A stretch of 64,000 bases of DNA from Bdellovibrionales bacterium GWA1_52_35 (GCA_001769805.1 MEPO01000024.1:23161-87160); one strand, 5' to 3'; shown: positions 1 to 9,112, numbered from the stretch's first letter. The notes: generated by a model from the letters alone, not told the origin. Translations and numbers: made by a program.

Positions 1-75
1 ACCGGTATCGCCACCACCGGTATCGCCACCACCGGTATCGCCACCACCGGTATCGCCACCACCGGTATCGCCACC
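1..75 (-). repeat. 15-bp tandem repeat, five exact copies
   Basis: The unit accggtatcgccacc is repeated five times without change. It encodes a GDTGG-type pentapeptide on the minus strand. The array may continue beyond the left edge of the window. Exact identity suggests recent slippage or active length variation. Confidence 0.95.
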
Positions 76-996
76 GTTACCCGGTTTTGTACCACCGGCG
101 TTTCCGTTACCAGAATCATTGCCCTGATTGCCCGGGCCGGTATTACCTACACCGTTGCCGTTATTGCCGCCGCTGTTGCCACCGTTATCGGGATTCGTGC
201 CACCTGCGTTGCCATTGGTTGAATCATTGCCCTGATTGCCGGGTCCGGTATTACCCACGCCGTTGCCGTTATTGCCCGTACCGACATTGCCGCCGCCGGA
301 ATTTGAGTTATCAGAACCACCGCCGTTATTGCCACCAGTGTTCCCACCAGAGCTGCCACCGTTACCGGGATTCGTGCCCCCTGCGTTGCCATTGGTTGAA
401 TCATTGCCCTGATTGCCGGGTCCGGTATTACCTACGCCGTTGCCGCTGTTACCGGTGCCGATATTACTGCTGCCAGAATTTGAATTACTAGAACCACCGC
501 CGTTATTGCCACCAGTGTTCCCACCAGAGCTGCCGCCGTTACTGGGATTGGTGCCCCCTGCGTTGCCGTTTGTAGAATCATTGCCCTGATTGCCGGGTCC
601 GGTATTACCTACGCCGTTGCCGCTATTGCCCGTACCGACATTGCCGCCGCCAGAATTTGAATTACTAGAACCACCGCCGTTATTGCCACCAGTGTTCCCA
701 CCAGAGCTGCCGCCGTTACCGGGATTGGTGCCCCCTGCGTTGCCGTTTGTAGAATTATTGCCCTGATTGCCGGGTCCGGTATTACCTACACCGTTGCCGT
801 TATTGCCGGAGCCGACGTTACCTCCGCCAGCCTTGGGACTACTGACAGCTAATGAAGAAGTTTTTTTTATGATCTTTGCTTGCCGGGGTGTCTTGGCTTT
901 GCTTCGCGGTGCCGCGGCTGCTCCTTTCAATGCAGGAAGCATCGTGAGGGTGAAAACTAACGAGTAGCTCAAAATTTTATTCAAACTGAAGGTCAT
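1..996 (-). CDS. Gly/Asn-rich exported repeat protein (3' end missing)
   Basis: An open frame of 332 codons reads leftwards from an ATG at 994-996 and leaves the window without a stop. The start follows a GAAAGG-like RBS about 10 nt upstream. The first 30 or so residues form a clear Sec signal peptide (basic MTFSLNK, hydrophobic core, cut near GAAAA-P). A short basic stretch follows (about residues 30-48), and then the protein is almost only Gly, Asn, Thr, Ser and Pro. It is built from 59-residue repeats with the core NTGPGNQGN and from Gly-Ser-Asn linkers, ending in at least five GGDTG pentapeptides at the window edge. No enzymatic motif is visible. I infer a surface or secreted structural protein, possibly adhesive or matrix-forming. 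The antisense strand is open through part of the repeat only because of its composition. Confidence 0.8.
   Translation of the reverse strand, partial: MTFSLNKILSYSLVFTLTMLPALKGAAAAPRSKAKTPRQAKIIKKTSSLAVSSPKAGGGNVGSGNNGNGVGNTGPGNQGNNSTNGNAGGTNPGNGGSSGGNTGGNNGGGSSNSNSGGGNVGTGNSGNGVGNTGPGNQGNDSTNGNAGGTNPSNGGSSGGNTGGNNGGGSSNSNSGSSNIGTGNSGNGVGNTGPGNQGNDSTNGNAGGTNPGNGGSSGGNTGGNNGGGSDNSNSGGGNVGTGNNGNGVGNTGPGNQGNDSTNGNAGGTNPDNGGNSGGNNGNGVGNTGPGNQGNDSGNGNAGGTKPGNGGDTGGGDTGGGDTGGGDTGGGDTG
87..830 (-). repeat. 177-bp coding tandem repeat
   Basis: The motif ggtattacc recurs at 247, 424, 601 and 778, exactly 177 bp apart (59 codons). A shorter related unit is anchored at 139, 108 bp from the next. Copies are highly similar and stay in frame. 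Similarity fades near 830 towards the gene start, so the outer limits are approximate. Confidence 0.9.
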
Positions 997-1236
997 AGGA
1001 ATCAAGCCTTTCGGGTAGAAAAAACAGCTAGCGGATTGATACAATAAATAACGCAGAGCGTCAAATTACAAAAGAAGTGTCAAGTTGATTGAGAATTGAC
1101 TCGTAATTTTGTGCACTTAGATGCGGAGCCGCAATTGTGAAGAAGCGGCTCGTGGGCTCATAGGTCATGTCTGAAGCTATCGTCCCCAGACTGGAAGGGC
1201 AGTTTAAATTTCATACTATTTGTTGCTCAATTAAAA

Positions 1237-2028
1237 TCAAATATTCTCAAGCTTCAAAGCCACTTGCCTCGGGCCATGGCCGAAAGGCTTGGCTACAGGT
1301 CTGTCATTGAGAAAAAGTCTGAACGTATAATTGTCCATATTAACTGGTTGGACTGCTCGATAAAACGGATTTGAATCTCTAAAATAGGGGTGACCGAATT
1401 CGATACCCGGTCCCAAATTAGCGGTCAGGAAAAACAAACTCGCGAAATCTTTAAAGACTTTTTTGATCTGGGAGGACGTTGCCGATCGCGTGTCCAGGTT
1501 CAGAATATTCTCACGCGTTACTGCATCTTCTTCATAGAAGTAAATCGCCTTCAGCGGCATGTGGATCGTGAAGGGGCGTTTCGTATTTTCGAAATGCATC
1601 GCGATCGCATCGCGGGTCGCGAGCGTCTGGCAGCCTCGCGCCCCATCATAGGATCCGAAAAACCCACCCACGATTGTCACTTCGTCCATTGCAAGCGGGA
1701 GATTGTGTTCGCCTCCTTCAGAAAACAATTCAAAATCAGGCTTGCGATCTTTCGTATACCATTCTTGGTAGCCGGTTTTGGACTGATCGCTGACGAGATA
1801 GACCACTGGACGACGCTGTGCCTTGAATTGCGCAACCACCTCGTCGACTCCTTTTGCAGCAGTCATCTCTTCATCGAACTCTGTCGTTGCATGGACGACG
1901 ATCAGCGGGTGGGCTGAAAATTTAGTAGGGACCGCGTTCTTGCTTCCGGGCGTGAGCGGACTGCCTTGCGCGGCCTGGCAAATGAGTGCGATCAAAGGCA
2001 GGATGATTTTGAAATTTATAGACGTCAT
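1237..2028 (-). CDS. exported protein of unknown function
   Basis: 263 residues. The N-terminus is a Sec signal peptide (MTSINFKIILPLIALICQAAQG-type, cleaved around residue 22). I recognise no family. The mature part is a compact soluble domain with mixed alpha/beta character, including a hydrophobic strand HPLIVVHAT near residue 41 and TIVGGFFGSYDGARGC near 117, which suggests a Rossmann-like or hydrolase-like fold but shows no certain catalytic motif. No transmembrane segment follows the signal. It lies alone, 43 bp downstream of the stop of the cyclase gene on the same strand, so co-transcription with it is possible. No strong Shine-Dalgarno precedes the ATG. Function unknown. Confidence 0.75.
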   Translation of the reverse strand: MTSINFKIILPLIALICQAAQGSPLTPGSKNAVPTKFSAHPLIVVHATTEFDEEMTAAKGVDEVVAQFKAQRRPVVYLVSDQSKTGYQEWYTKDRKPDFELFSEGGEHNLPLAMDEVTIVGGFFGSYDGARGCQTLATRDAIAMHFENTKRPFTIHMPLKAIYFYEEDAVTRENILNLDTRSATSSQIKKVFKDFASLFFLTANLGPGIEFGHPYFRDSNPFYRAVQPVNMDNYTFRLFLNDRPVAKPFGHGPRQVALKLENI

Positions 2029-2071
2029 CCCGGGTTTATATAGAACTAGACCAAATTAGTCAAGAATCCCG

Positions 2072-4141
2072 TCAAAACGGCATTGTCTGCAGGAAAGCCC
2101 GGTAATCCGGGTTTCTGAGATGCCGTTTGAAAGCGGGGTCATTCTTGATCAGCGCCAGATAGCTCGAGCGCTCGGCATAAGCATTTTTCAACGCATTGAT
2201 CATTCCGGGCACGTCATTCAGTCCGGAATACAGGGTCGCAAGGTCATAAGACGAGTAGTACTCGCGTCCTTTTTTCTGCTGGAGTTCTTTTAATATCTCG
2301 CGTGCACGCTTTGGCTGCTCAGCGCGCGCCAGCGCATATCCCAGTGCGGCCAGCGTCGCACTGGAATTTTCTGAAAGCGCGACAGCCCGGCTGAGGGATT
2401 TGATGCTTTCCTGAACGTAGCCGGCTTCGAAAGCAGACCGGCCGTACCAATAATGTGCGAGCATCATATTTGGCTCGATTGCAAGCACGCTCATGGCTTC
2501 GCTCATTGAACGGGCGTAATCTCCTGCCTGATAATGCACATTGGCGGAAGCACAGCGCAGGTTGAGCGACCCGGGATCCAGTTCGCTTGCCTGTGCAATC
2601 TGGTTGAGCGCTTCGGGAAAATTTCCACGTGAAGCCAGGAACTCCGCGTACCACTGGTGAGCAATCATGTTCTTGGGGTTGTTGACCAGAGCTTTCTGAA
2701 AGAGTTCGTTGGCTTTTTTCCAGTCATGATGAATGTAGGCGTACGCTTCGGCAATCGAGAGTTGAGCGTCGCTGTTCAAAGGATCGAGCGCCAGGGCTTT
2801 TTCTCCAACTTCAAAAATCTTGCGACCGGCTTCGATTGGTGCCAGTCCTCCGTAATAATATTGCAGGGAGTATACGTTGGTCAGTGCGGCGAAAGCAGCG
2901 GAGAATTTGGTGTCCAGCGCGACTGCTTGTTCCAATTCCGCCTGGGCTCGGCGCAGGGATTGTGGTGTCCGTTGCGCCATGAAATGCCGTCCACGCAAAT
3001 AATGTTCGTAAGCTTCGCTTTTGGGGGTTGCTTCGGCACGAGGTTGAACGGCGCCGGCGAGGCCGGCTTGCTCATCCACCGGTGAGAGAGATTGGTCCAG
3101 ATCGGTCACGAGTACTTTCTGAAACTGGAATAGTTTGTCGGAGTCACCTTCGAAAGCCTTGGACCAACGGGTTTCCTCAGACTTGCCATCCACCAGCTGG
3201 AGCGTGACGTAAATTTTGGAATTTACCTTGCGGAGGTTTCCTTTCACAAGAGCGGAAATTCCCAGGGCACGGACAATTTCGCTGATCGGTTGTTTTTCCC
3301 ACTCCCGAACCGAGTTGCGGGCCAAGACCCGGTATTTTCCGAGTTGCACGAGGCTGGAGTTCACCTCTTCGGTGATCCCCTCAAGAAGATATTGATCTTC
3401 TGGCTTTAATCCGATCCCTTCAAAGGTGAGCACTGCCAGCCGAGAGGATTTCAAGGCGGTATTCTGTCGTATGCTTTTCAGCTTCCACATGCTGACGCCA
3501 GCAAGACCCAGCAGCAGCGCGGCCAGGGAAGCTGTAAGCCAGACTTTCAGACGCGGAATTTTCTTGCTCTCCGCATGCGAAAGCGCGCGGAGTTCCTTCA
3601 GATCCTGTCGGGAAGGTGTCACGGCGACGATATACAAAGCGATTTTATTCTTGATGTTTTTAAGGGCGACCGCGCCAATCGGAAAGGTCTTTTGCTCAAG
3701 GTGCTGCCCCACCTGGTAAAATACGGACCCGCTGAGGCAGAGAGTTCCGGGCCGGGCCATGCCCTGGAGACGAGAGGCGATATTAACACCATCTCCATAA
3801 ACATCATCCCCGGAGAAAATCACGTCGGCAATATGAATGCCGATCCGGAGTTGAATGGCTTCCTGGTCCGGACACCGCGTATTCCGCTCCTGATGAAGCT
3901 TCAGAATTTCGATTCCACATTCAACCGCGCTCAGCGCACTTGGAAAAGTCAGCAGGAAGGCATCACCGATGGTTTTCACTTCGGTGCCGTTGTGTTTCTT
4001 AATGATCGGACGTGAAAGAACTCGATGTTCCTCCAAAAGCCGGAGAGCCAAATCCTCATCTGCGCTGCTGATGGCGCTGTAGCGAACAATATCGCTGAAG
4101 AAAACCGCGACCAGACGCCTTTGTCCTTGGGTGACTTGCAC
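2072..4141 (-). CDS. class III adenylate/guanylate cyclase with TolB/FlgO-like domain and TPRs
   Basis: 689 residues from a GTG; an in-frame stop lies just upstream, so this is the first possible start. Residues about 8-180 are a class III cyclase domain: FFSDIVRYS and TIGDAFLLTF carry the two metal-binding aspartates, and VYGDGVNIASRL carries the conserved Asn and Arg. The Lys before TIGDA and the Asp in YGDG favour ATP over GTP as substrate. A single transmembrane helix follows (near residues 202-222). About 235-350 is a FlgO/TolB-like amino-terminal domain of the kind seen in cyclase-TPR proteins (LAVLTFEGIG, LVKGNLRKV). The last 300 residues are TPRs. With the cyclase N-terminal to one helix it should face the cytoplasm, with TPRs outside. 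cAMP made here could feed the cyclic-nucleotide domain of the SulP protein at 6833-9106; that link is inference. Confidence 0.9.
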   Translation of the reverse strand: MQVTQGQRRLVAVFFSDIVRYSAISSADEDLALRLLEEHRVLSRPIIKKHNGTEVKTIGDAFLLTFPSALSAVECGIEILKLHQERNTRCPDQEAIQLRIGIHIADVIFSGDDVYGDGVNIASRLQGMARPGTLCLSGSVFYQVGQHLEQKTFPIGAVALKNIKNKIALYIVAVTPSRQDLKELRALSHAESKKIPRLKVWLTASLAALLLGLAGVSMWKLKSIRQNTALKSSRLAVLTFEGIGLKPEDQYLLEGITEEVNSSLVQLGKYRVLARNSVREWEKQPISEIVRALGISALVKGNLRKVNSKIYVTLQLVDGKSEETRWSKAFEGDSDKLFQFQKVLVTDLDQSLSPVDEQAGLAGAVQPRAEATPKSEAYEHYLRGRHFMAQRTPQSLRRAQAELEQAVALDTKFSAAFAALTNVYSLQYYYGGLAPIEAGRKIFEVGEKALALDPLNSDAQLSIAEAYAYIHHDWKKANELFQKALVNNPKNMIAHQWYAEFLASRGNFPEALNQIAQASELDPGSLNLRCASANVHYQAGDYARSMSEAMSVLAIEPNMMLAHYWYGRSAFEAGYVQESIKSLSRAVALSENSSATLAALGYALARAEQPKRAREILKELQQKKGREYYSSYDLATLYSGLNDVPGMINALKNAYAERSSYLALIKNDPAFKRHLRNPDYRAFLQTMPF

Positions 4142-4264
4142 GGCTGCTTATCGGCATAACGGCTGAATTGTATTAAATTCGTTTAGGCCCGAAACAGGAA
4201 CGCGTGCGAACTAATAAGGCGGCGCTTCCTTTGCAACGTAGTCAAAGACTGGAGGTTTCATTTT

Positions 4265-4477
4265 ATGAGCGCTCAGAAAAGCTTGAAGGGGCGACCGACG
4301 GCTGCCCAGCAGACGGAGCAGATCTCGCGAAGAAAGTCGGGCCCTAAATCCGAGTACCGGGGTTCACAGCAGTTCGGCGGAGTGGGGCCCCAGCGGGATA
4401 AGGATTCCGTTCAGCTTTCGAGTCGGGCCAGGAAGGCGCTCGAGGCGCAGGGGGCTCGCAAAAAAAAGGCGGCCTAA
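4265..4477 (+). CDS. small basic protein of unknown function
   Basis: 70 residues with a good RBS (GGAGG, 8 nt before the ATG). The sequence is rich in Lys, Arg, Gln and Ser, without hydrophobic core or cysteines, and ends in a Lys-rich tail (GARKKKAA). It looks disordered and could bind nucleic acid, but no family is recognised. It is divergent from the cyclase gene, and its TAA overlaps head-on with the TAG of the ATP-grasp-like gene on the other strand (shared CTAA at 4474-4477). The RBS makes it likely to be real. Confidence 0.6.
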   Translation: MSAQKSLKGRPTAAQQTEQISRRKSGPKSEYRGSQQFGGVGPQRDKDSVQLSSRARKALEAQGARKKKAA

Positions 4478-6231
4478 TCGTTCAGGAGTCTGCGCAAATA
4501 GGTCAAAATGTGCGTTCGTACGCAATTGGCGGCCGAGGGAGGGCTCTTGTCCGGAACCAAGCCGACCATGAATTCGCGTCCGCGATCACTGAGATTCACT
4601 TTTCCGTTTCCCCCAAGTGGAACTCCGCGTCCCCACGGGGTGCGGGTGACATAGATGTCATTGGGGCCGACATCGGTGATCAACCGGAGATCAACGATCC
4701 GTCCCTCCTCGGGTTTGCGGAAGAAGCTCTTCTTGCGAAGAGGTTGGATCACTGAAAGGTGAGTGTACTTTTGCGCAATGAAGCTTTCCGGCGATTTTCG
4801 GATCTTTTCGGCAACTTCAAAGGCTTCCGCGGGACTCATTTTGGGTCCGATCCAGACGCCATCGCCCCCCCGGCCGTCCACCGTTTTGAAGACGAAGTCC
4901 TTGTATTGACCCTTCGTGAAGAATTCATCCATTAATTTTGCATTCAAAGCCGTCGTGCCGTCCGGTTTGACCTCAGCCAACCGATAGGTCCGAAGATTCG
5001 TGACGGTGGGTTCTTCTTTGAGATAATGTCGGACCAGCTCATCGACGTAGGTGTAAAATTCCTTGTCCCCGATGAAATCGACTCCGGGAGAGTAGTTGGT
5101 TGCGACTGTTCCATCCATCATCGCGGTGACAAGCCCGGGAACCCCGGTCCGCCGGAACTCCGCAAGATCGAGCTGCCATTCCGCACCGGCAGCGCGGACT
5201 TTCTTCATGTCAATCATCCCGGTCTTCGGATCCGGTGTGAGCGCCGCTCGGAGTTTTCCTGTCCACTTGGGATCTTCGTCTTCCACTATTCCCTGTATCT
5301 CCGCCAGACGCAGAGTTTCCCGGGCCGCGGGGTGAGTGGCATCAATCCACTTATGCTCTGAATCCATGATGACAAACCCCACACGTTCTTCCTTCGGCAA
5401 GGCTCCGGTCTTTGAAGGTGTCGAAAGATAGACCGCGTCTGACTTGACCACGAGTTTGCGGCCGGTCATCGGGGTGACGGGAATGACCCCCAGATCATGA
5501 AAGTGTTTGGCAATTCTCGAGTCCTCGAAATCAGGATAAGGCGGACGCATTAAAAGAACGACCTGTCCCTCATTCACAGAACGGGCTCGCGCCCGAGCAA
5601 CGATCGACTGGTAGTATTCATCAGGGTTATGAACCAGGGGGATCGCGTCCTTATATTCCGGCATGTTTTGGAGGAGACTGTCTTTGGCGATCCCGAGATC
5701 GCCGATCCCGCCGATATACCCGGGATTATCCTCGATGACGGCCCAACCGCCCTTGGGCGTTCGGATGATGTCGGGTCCGTAGGGAAACGAAATCGTTTCG
5801 GGTTTCAGTTTTCCTTTGAATTTTGATTCTCCGCTTCGGGAGATGATTCTTTCCACTGTGCTTTTCGGGATGACCTGAGTCCAGCTGGAGCCTCCGGCAT
5901 AGTACTCCTGCAGGAACATCCGGAGTGCGGTGCCGCGCTGCTCAACGCCTCGGCGGAGTTCGTTGTATTCGCTCAGGGGCAGCAGTCGTGGAAAAGGATC
6001 CAAGGCATTGTCCCCTTTGAAGTCCTTGAAGGAGTTGGCGTCAAATTGCTTTTTTTGCTTCGCAGAGAGTCCGGAATATACCTTCAGTACCTCTTCGTAA
6101 TGTGGCCGGGGCTTGCCCTGAGTGTCAAAGACTTCATCGTAATAAGGAGAATTTTCTGCTGCTCCGGAAAGCGAGCCGGCAAAGACCAATAAAGACGCGA
6201 GCAGCCATTTTTTGTAGAGGCGTAGTTTCAC
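4474..6231 (-). CDS. exported circularly permuted ATP-grasp-like protein
   Basis: 585 residues from GTG. It matches the circularly permuted ATP-grasp family (DUF404/DUF407 type) in order: an N-terminal PHYEEVLKVY region, LLPLSEYNELRRGVEQRG near residue 90, FPYGPDIIRTPKGG and VIEDNPGYIGGIGD near 155-185, then VDGRGGDGVWIGP near 465 (Gly-rich ATP loop) and FIAQKYTHLS near 495. Family members usually work in the cytoplasm as carboxylate-amine ligases, often beside alpha-E and transglutaminase-like genes; none of those are near. The unusual point is the N-terminus: KLRLYKKWLLASLLVFAGS... followed by GAAEN is a standard Sec signal peptide, which would place a nucleotide-dependent fold outside the cytoplasm. 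It converges on the small gene at 4265-4477. Confidence 0.8.
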   Translation of the reverse strand: MKLRLYKKWLLASLLVFAGSLSGAAENSPYYDEVFDTQGKPRPHYEEVLKVYSGLSAKQKKQFDANSFKDFKGDNALDPFPRLLPLSEYNELRRGVEQRGTALRMFLQEYYAGGSSWTQVIPKSTVERIISRSGESKFKGKLKPETISFPYGPDIIRTPKGGWAVIEDNPGYIGGIGDLGIAKDSLLQNMPEYKDAIPLVHNPDEYYQSIVARARARSVNEGQVVLLMRPPYPDFEDSRIAKHFHDLGVIPVTPMTGRKLVVKSDAVYLSTPSKTGALPKEERVGFVIMDSEHKWIDATHPAARETLRLAEIQGIVEDEDPKWTGKLRAALTPDPKTGMIDMKKVRAAGAEWQLDLAEFRRTGVPGLVTAMMDGTVATNYSPGVDFIGDKEFYTYVDELVRHYLKEEPTVTNLRTYRLAEVKPDGTTALNAKLMDEFFTKGQYKDFVFKTVDGRGGDGVWIGPKMSPAEAFEVAEKIRKSPESFIAQKYTHLSVIQPLRKKSFFRKPEEGRIVDLRLITDVGPNDIYVTRTPWGRGVPLGGNGKVNLSDRGREFMVGLVPDKSPPSAANCVRTHILTYLRRLLND

Positions 6232-6355
6232 TTATGCTTGTCGGCTCCCAAGGAGAGATTCTTTAAAAAATCTTCCTGGATTCCCGAAAAGCCACGGTTT
6301 TTGCAGACTGCTCCAGCGGTGTTTAATATTCAAAAATTTATCGGAGATCTACCAA

Positions 6356-6811
6356 ATGAAAAGATTGGCTCATGCGGTTTGGCGCGGTGGTTTAAAGGAC
6401 GGGGCGGGAGAAATCACGACGAATAGTGGAGCGCTCTCTGCGACACCTTACAACTTCGGAATGCGTTTCGAAAACAGTCCAGGGACAAATCCGGAGGAAC
6501 TGATCGGCGCTGCTCATGCCGCATGCTTTTCGATGGCTCTGAGCGGGCTGCTTCAGAAAAAATTCAATTTGCCTCCCCGGGAAATCAAGACACAGTCGAC
6601 TGTCACGCTGGATCAGGCCGCCGGGGACTGGGCTGTGACTGCGGTACACCTGGAAGTAACTGCGATTGTTCCGGGCTGTGATGAAAAGGATTTCAACAGT
6701 GCTGCGGAGGCGGCCAAAGAAAATTGCCCCGTATCACGTCTCCTGAAGGCGCCGATTACGATGAAGGCTACTCTGGCAGAATCTTCACAGAGTTCAGGGA
6801 AAGTCGCATAA
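6356..6811 (+). CDS. osmC: OsmC-type peroxiredoxin
   Basis: 151 residues, usual for OsmC (about 140). OsmC reduces organic hydroperoxides with two conserved cysteines in a domain-swapped dimer in the cytoplasm. Both are present: the first in HAACFSMAL (about residue 57) and the second in ENCPVSRLL (about 123). The family signature GTNPEELIGAAHAACF and the N-terminal AVWRGGLKDGAG are clear. RBS GGAG lies 9 nt before the ATG. It stands alone and converges on the SulP operon. Confidence 0.93.
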   Translation: MKRLAHAVWRGGLKDGAGEITTNSGALSATPYNFGMRFENSPGTNPEELIGAAHAACFSMALSGLLQKKFNLPPREIKTQSTVTLDQAAGDWAVTAVHLEVTAIVPGCDEKDFNSAAEAAKENCPVSRLLKAPITMKATLAESSQSSGKVA

Positions 6812-6818
6812 AAAAGGG

Positions 6819-6846
6819 AAGAGGATTTCTGCTCAGCTCTCCTCTT
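6819..6846 (-). terminator. likely terminator of the DUF1538-PII-SulP operon
   Basis: Read on the minus strand, AAGAGGA pairs with TCCTCTT across a 14-nt loop and is followed by CCCTTTTTT. The stem spans the end of the SulP gene (stop at 6833-6835) and stops short of the OsmC stop on the other strand. The stem is only 7 bp, so confidence is moderate. Confidence 0.45.
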
Positions 6847-9106
6847 GCGCGCGTAATTCGAGATCGGCCTGCCTTAAGCGCAAGGCCAGGGTGCGTGCGA
6901 GATGCGAGAAAACCTGGCCGGAAAGTTCAGCGTGGGTACTGCTGAGTCCATCAAATTTTTCACGGGAGATACAGAAGAGCTCGGTATCGGAGCCCGCTTC
7001 CGCATCGGCCGATCTGAAGCCCTTGTCCAGAAAAGCCATATCTCCAAAAAAATCTCCGCGTCCAAAGGTTGCAAGATGATGGCGTCTCCGTCCTTTGAGC
7101 GGAAGTACAATCCTGACCGTGCCTTTTCTGATAAGAAAGATTTCGTCTCCGCGATCACCGGCCGAAAAGACCAGTTCGCCTTTCTTTAATTCGCGTTCAT
7201 TCGCACAGGCTCTCAAGGCTTGATGAGCCGCAGCTGGCAGGCTCTGGAGAAAGTCGATTTCGGAAAGCTCCAGCGGTCGTTCCTCGTCAACCGGGAGCTC
7301 GCCGATAAGCAGCTTCTCTTCAGCCCATTCGACTGCGACATCCAGGTTATCGAAGACCTTGATGTTCCTCGAAGGAGTGACCAACCCCACTTGATCGAAA
7401 TACTGCTGGAGGTCTTTTCCGCTCGGTAACAGCGTGGGAAGATTCGAGAATATCAGTGTGCCCTCGTGTTCCCCCAGCTGCGCTTCGATCTGCTCCAGCA
7501 TGTGAGCAGCAGTGAAATCAACGGACTGAACCCGTTTCATGTCCAGGATGAGGTGCTTGCAGTGCGCGAGGTATGGCTCCAGCTCCGAAAAGAGCTGATC
7601 GGTGGTGCCAAAGAAGAGTGAACCCTGGAGTTCGAAAATGGCTGTCTGCCCACCATTTTTTTCCAGGATCGCGATTTCAGAAGGAAGGCGCCTTTTTTTT
7701 GAAAAATACTGATTACCAAATGTTTTGCGGCGAACCACGTTGCCGCGGATCTGGTCTCGCAGAAAAAGCAGAATCGCAAGTCCCAGGCCGACTCCCGCTG
7801 CAGCGATGAGATTAAATGTAATAGCCGTAGCCACTACTGCCGCCACCACGACAAAGTCGAAGACTGTGGATCGATTGCCGAGCAGTCGCACACTATTGCG
7901 ATCAATCATCCGGAAGCCCACAACCAGAAGGATACCTGCTAACGCGGAAACCGGAACCCAGGCAACCAGAGAACCGAGAAGCAGGAAGGCGAGCAGGGAA
8001 AAAATTCCGCTGAAGACTCCCGAGGCGCGCCCCTTGCCACCGCTGCTCATATTCACAAGTGTCGCGCCCATCGTCCCGGCACCGGGCATTCCCCCCGCAA
8101 GCGCCGAGGTCAGATTTCCGAGTCCCTGCCCGATCAGCTCGCGGTTGGAGTTGTGACGGCTGCGAGTCAGGGCATCGAGAACCACGCAGGTTTTGAGCGT
8201 ATCGATTGAAAGCAGGACTGAAAGCGTCAAACCGGCGTAGAGTACGAGTTTGAGCTGATCCCATTCAAAACGCGTGAAAACTGAAGCGAATGCTGAAAAC
8301 CGGTTCAGCAGGAGTGTCATCCAATTCGGCCCCGAGAGTTCGGTGTTGGCCGCTATAGTTCCGGTGATCGGGCCGATCACAAGCGGGTTGTGTTCCAGAG
8401 TTGCAAGCTCCGGGTGGCCGATTGAAAATAGATAGTAAGCCAGTGCCCCGCCTGCCAATGCCACAATAGGAGCCGGAATAGAGCGCACGATTCTGGGAGC
8501 AACAATCATGAAGAGCATGGCGACGATCCCTACGCCAATTGCGGGGAGACTCCATGCTGCGGGTGTGAATAGTCCGGTACCCAGGCCGAGCTGCTTGGGA
8601 AGGCCCAGTAATTTTGGAAATTGTCCGAGGATAATGAGAACGCCGACTCCGCTCAGGTACCCGGCCACTACGGGGTAGGGGATGTATTTGATCAAACGGC
8701 CACCTTTGAAATATCCATACAGGAACTGCAAGGCCCCGGAGATCAGTGCAACCCAGGTCAGCAGAATAGGGATATCCTGCATTGCCAGATTGGCGCCTCC
8801 GGATCTGATCAACTCTGCAACCAGGGCACCCAGAACTGCAGCGGCTGGAGCACAAGGCGCGGTGATGAGGCGCGGGGCTCCTCCTAATACCGGAGCAACC
8901 AGGCCAAGGGCGATCGTGCCGAGAATTCCGGCTAGCGCACCTTCAGCTGAAATCGCCCCGCCCAGCGGGGCATAAACAACCAGACCAAAAGCGATTGCAG
9001 AGGGGAGGGCAACCAGCGCGGCTGACAGTCCGCCGAAAATTTCACCCGAATTGATTCCTGTCAGTGCCCATTTCTGGCGGAGTTCCGCTGTCGAGGATTT
9101 TTGCAT
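6833..9106 (-). CDS. SulP-family anion transporter with STAS and cyclic-nucleotide-binding domains
   Basis: 757 residues. Residues about 20-450 are a SulP/SLC26 membrane domain with 12 or more hydrophobic segments, including the conserved SAIAFGLVVYAPLGG and GGMPGAGTMGATLVNMSSGGKG. About 490-600 is a STAS domain (LQGSLFFGTTDQLF, LDMKRVQSVDFTAAHML). About 620-740 is a cyclic-nucleotide-binding domain with the phosphate cassette FGDMAFLDKGFRSADAEA, where Asp replaces the usual Glu. SulP proteins move bicarbonate, sulfate or other anions; the STAS-cNMP tail is known from a minority of bacterial members and suggests control by cAMP or similar. It starts 6 nt after the PII-like gene, so the two are co-transcribed with the DUF1538 gene. 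Substrate cannot be told from sequence; bicarbonate is attractive given the PII-like neighbour. Confidence 0.92.
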   Translation of the reverse strand: MQKSSTAELRQKWALTGINSGEIFGGLSAALVALPSAIAFGLVVYAPLGGAISAEGALAGILGTIALGLVAPVLGGAPRLITAPCAPAAAVLGALVAELIRSGGANLAMQDIPILLTWVALISGALQFLYGYFKGGRLIKYIPYPVVAGYLSGVGVLIILGQFPKLLGLPKQLGLGTGLFTPAAWSLPAIGVGIVAMLFMIVAPRIVRSIPAPIVALAGGALAYYLFSIGHPELATLEHNPLVIGPITGTIAANTELSGPNWMTLLLNRFSAFASVFTRFEWDQLKLVLYAGLTLSVLLSIDTLKTCVVLDALTRSRHNSNRELIGQGLGNLTSALAGGMPGAGTMGATLVNMSSGGKGRASGVFSGIFSLLAFLLLGSLVAWVPVSALAGILLVVGFRMIDRNSVRLLGNRSTVFDFVVVAAVVATAITFNLIAAAGVGLGLAILLFLRDQIRGNVVRRKTFGNQYFSKKRRLPSEIAILEKNGGQTAIFELQGSLFFGTTDQLFSELEPYLAHCKHLILDMKRVQSVDFTAAHMLEQIEAQLGEHEGTLIFSNLPTLLPSGKDLQQYFDQVGLVTPSRNIKVFDNLDVAVEWAEEKLLIGELPVDEERPLELSEIDFLQSLPAAAHQALRACANERELKKGELVFSAGDRGDEIFLIRKGTVRIVLPLKGRRRHHLATFGRGDFFGDMAFLDKGFRSADAEAGSDTELFCISREKFDGLSSTHAELSGQVFSHLARTLALRLRQADLELRAQEES

Positions 9107-9112
9107 AAGCGA

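Noticed and set aside
87-491. Plus-strand frame rich in Arg, Cys, His and Tyr over the repeat region
   Set aside because: It is antisense to the Gly/Asn-rich repeat gene; the open frame and odd composition follow from the repeat itself, and no RBS or signal peptide is present.
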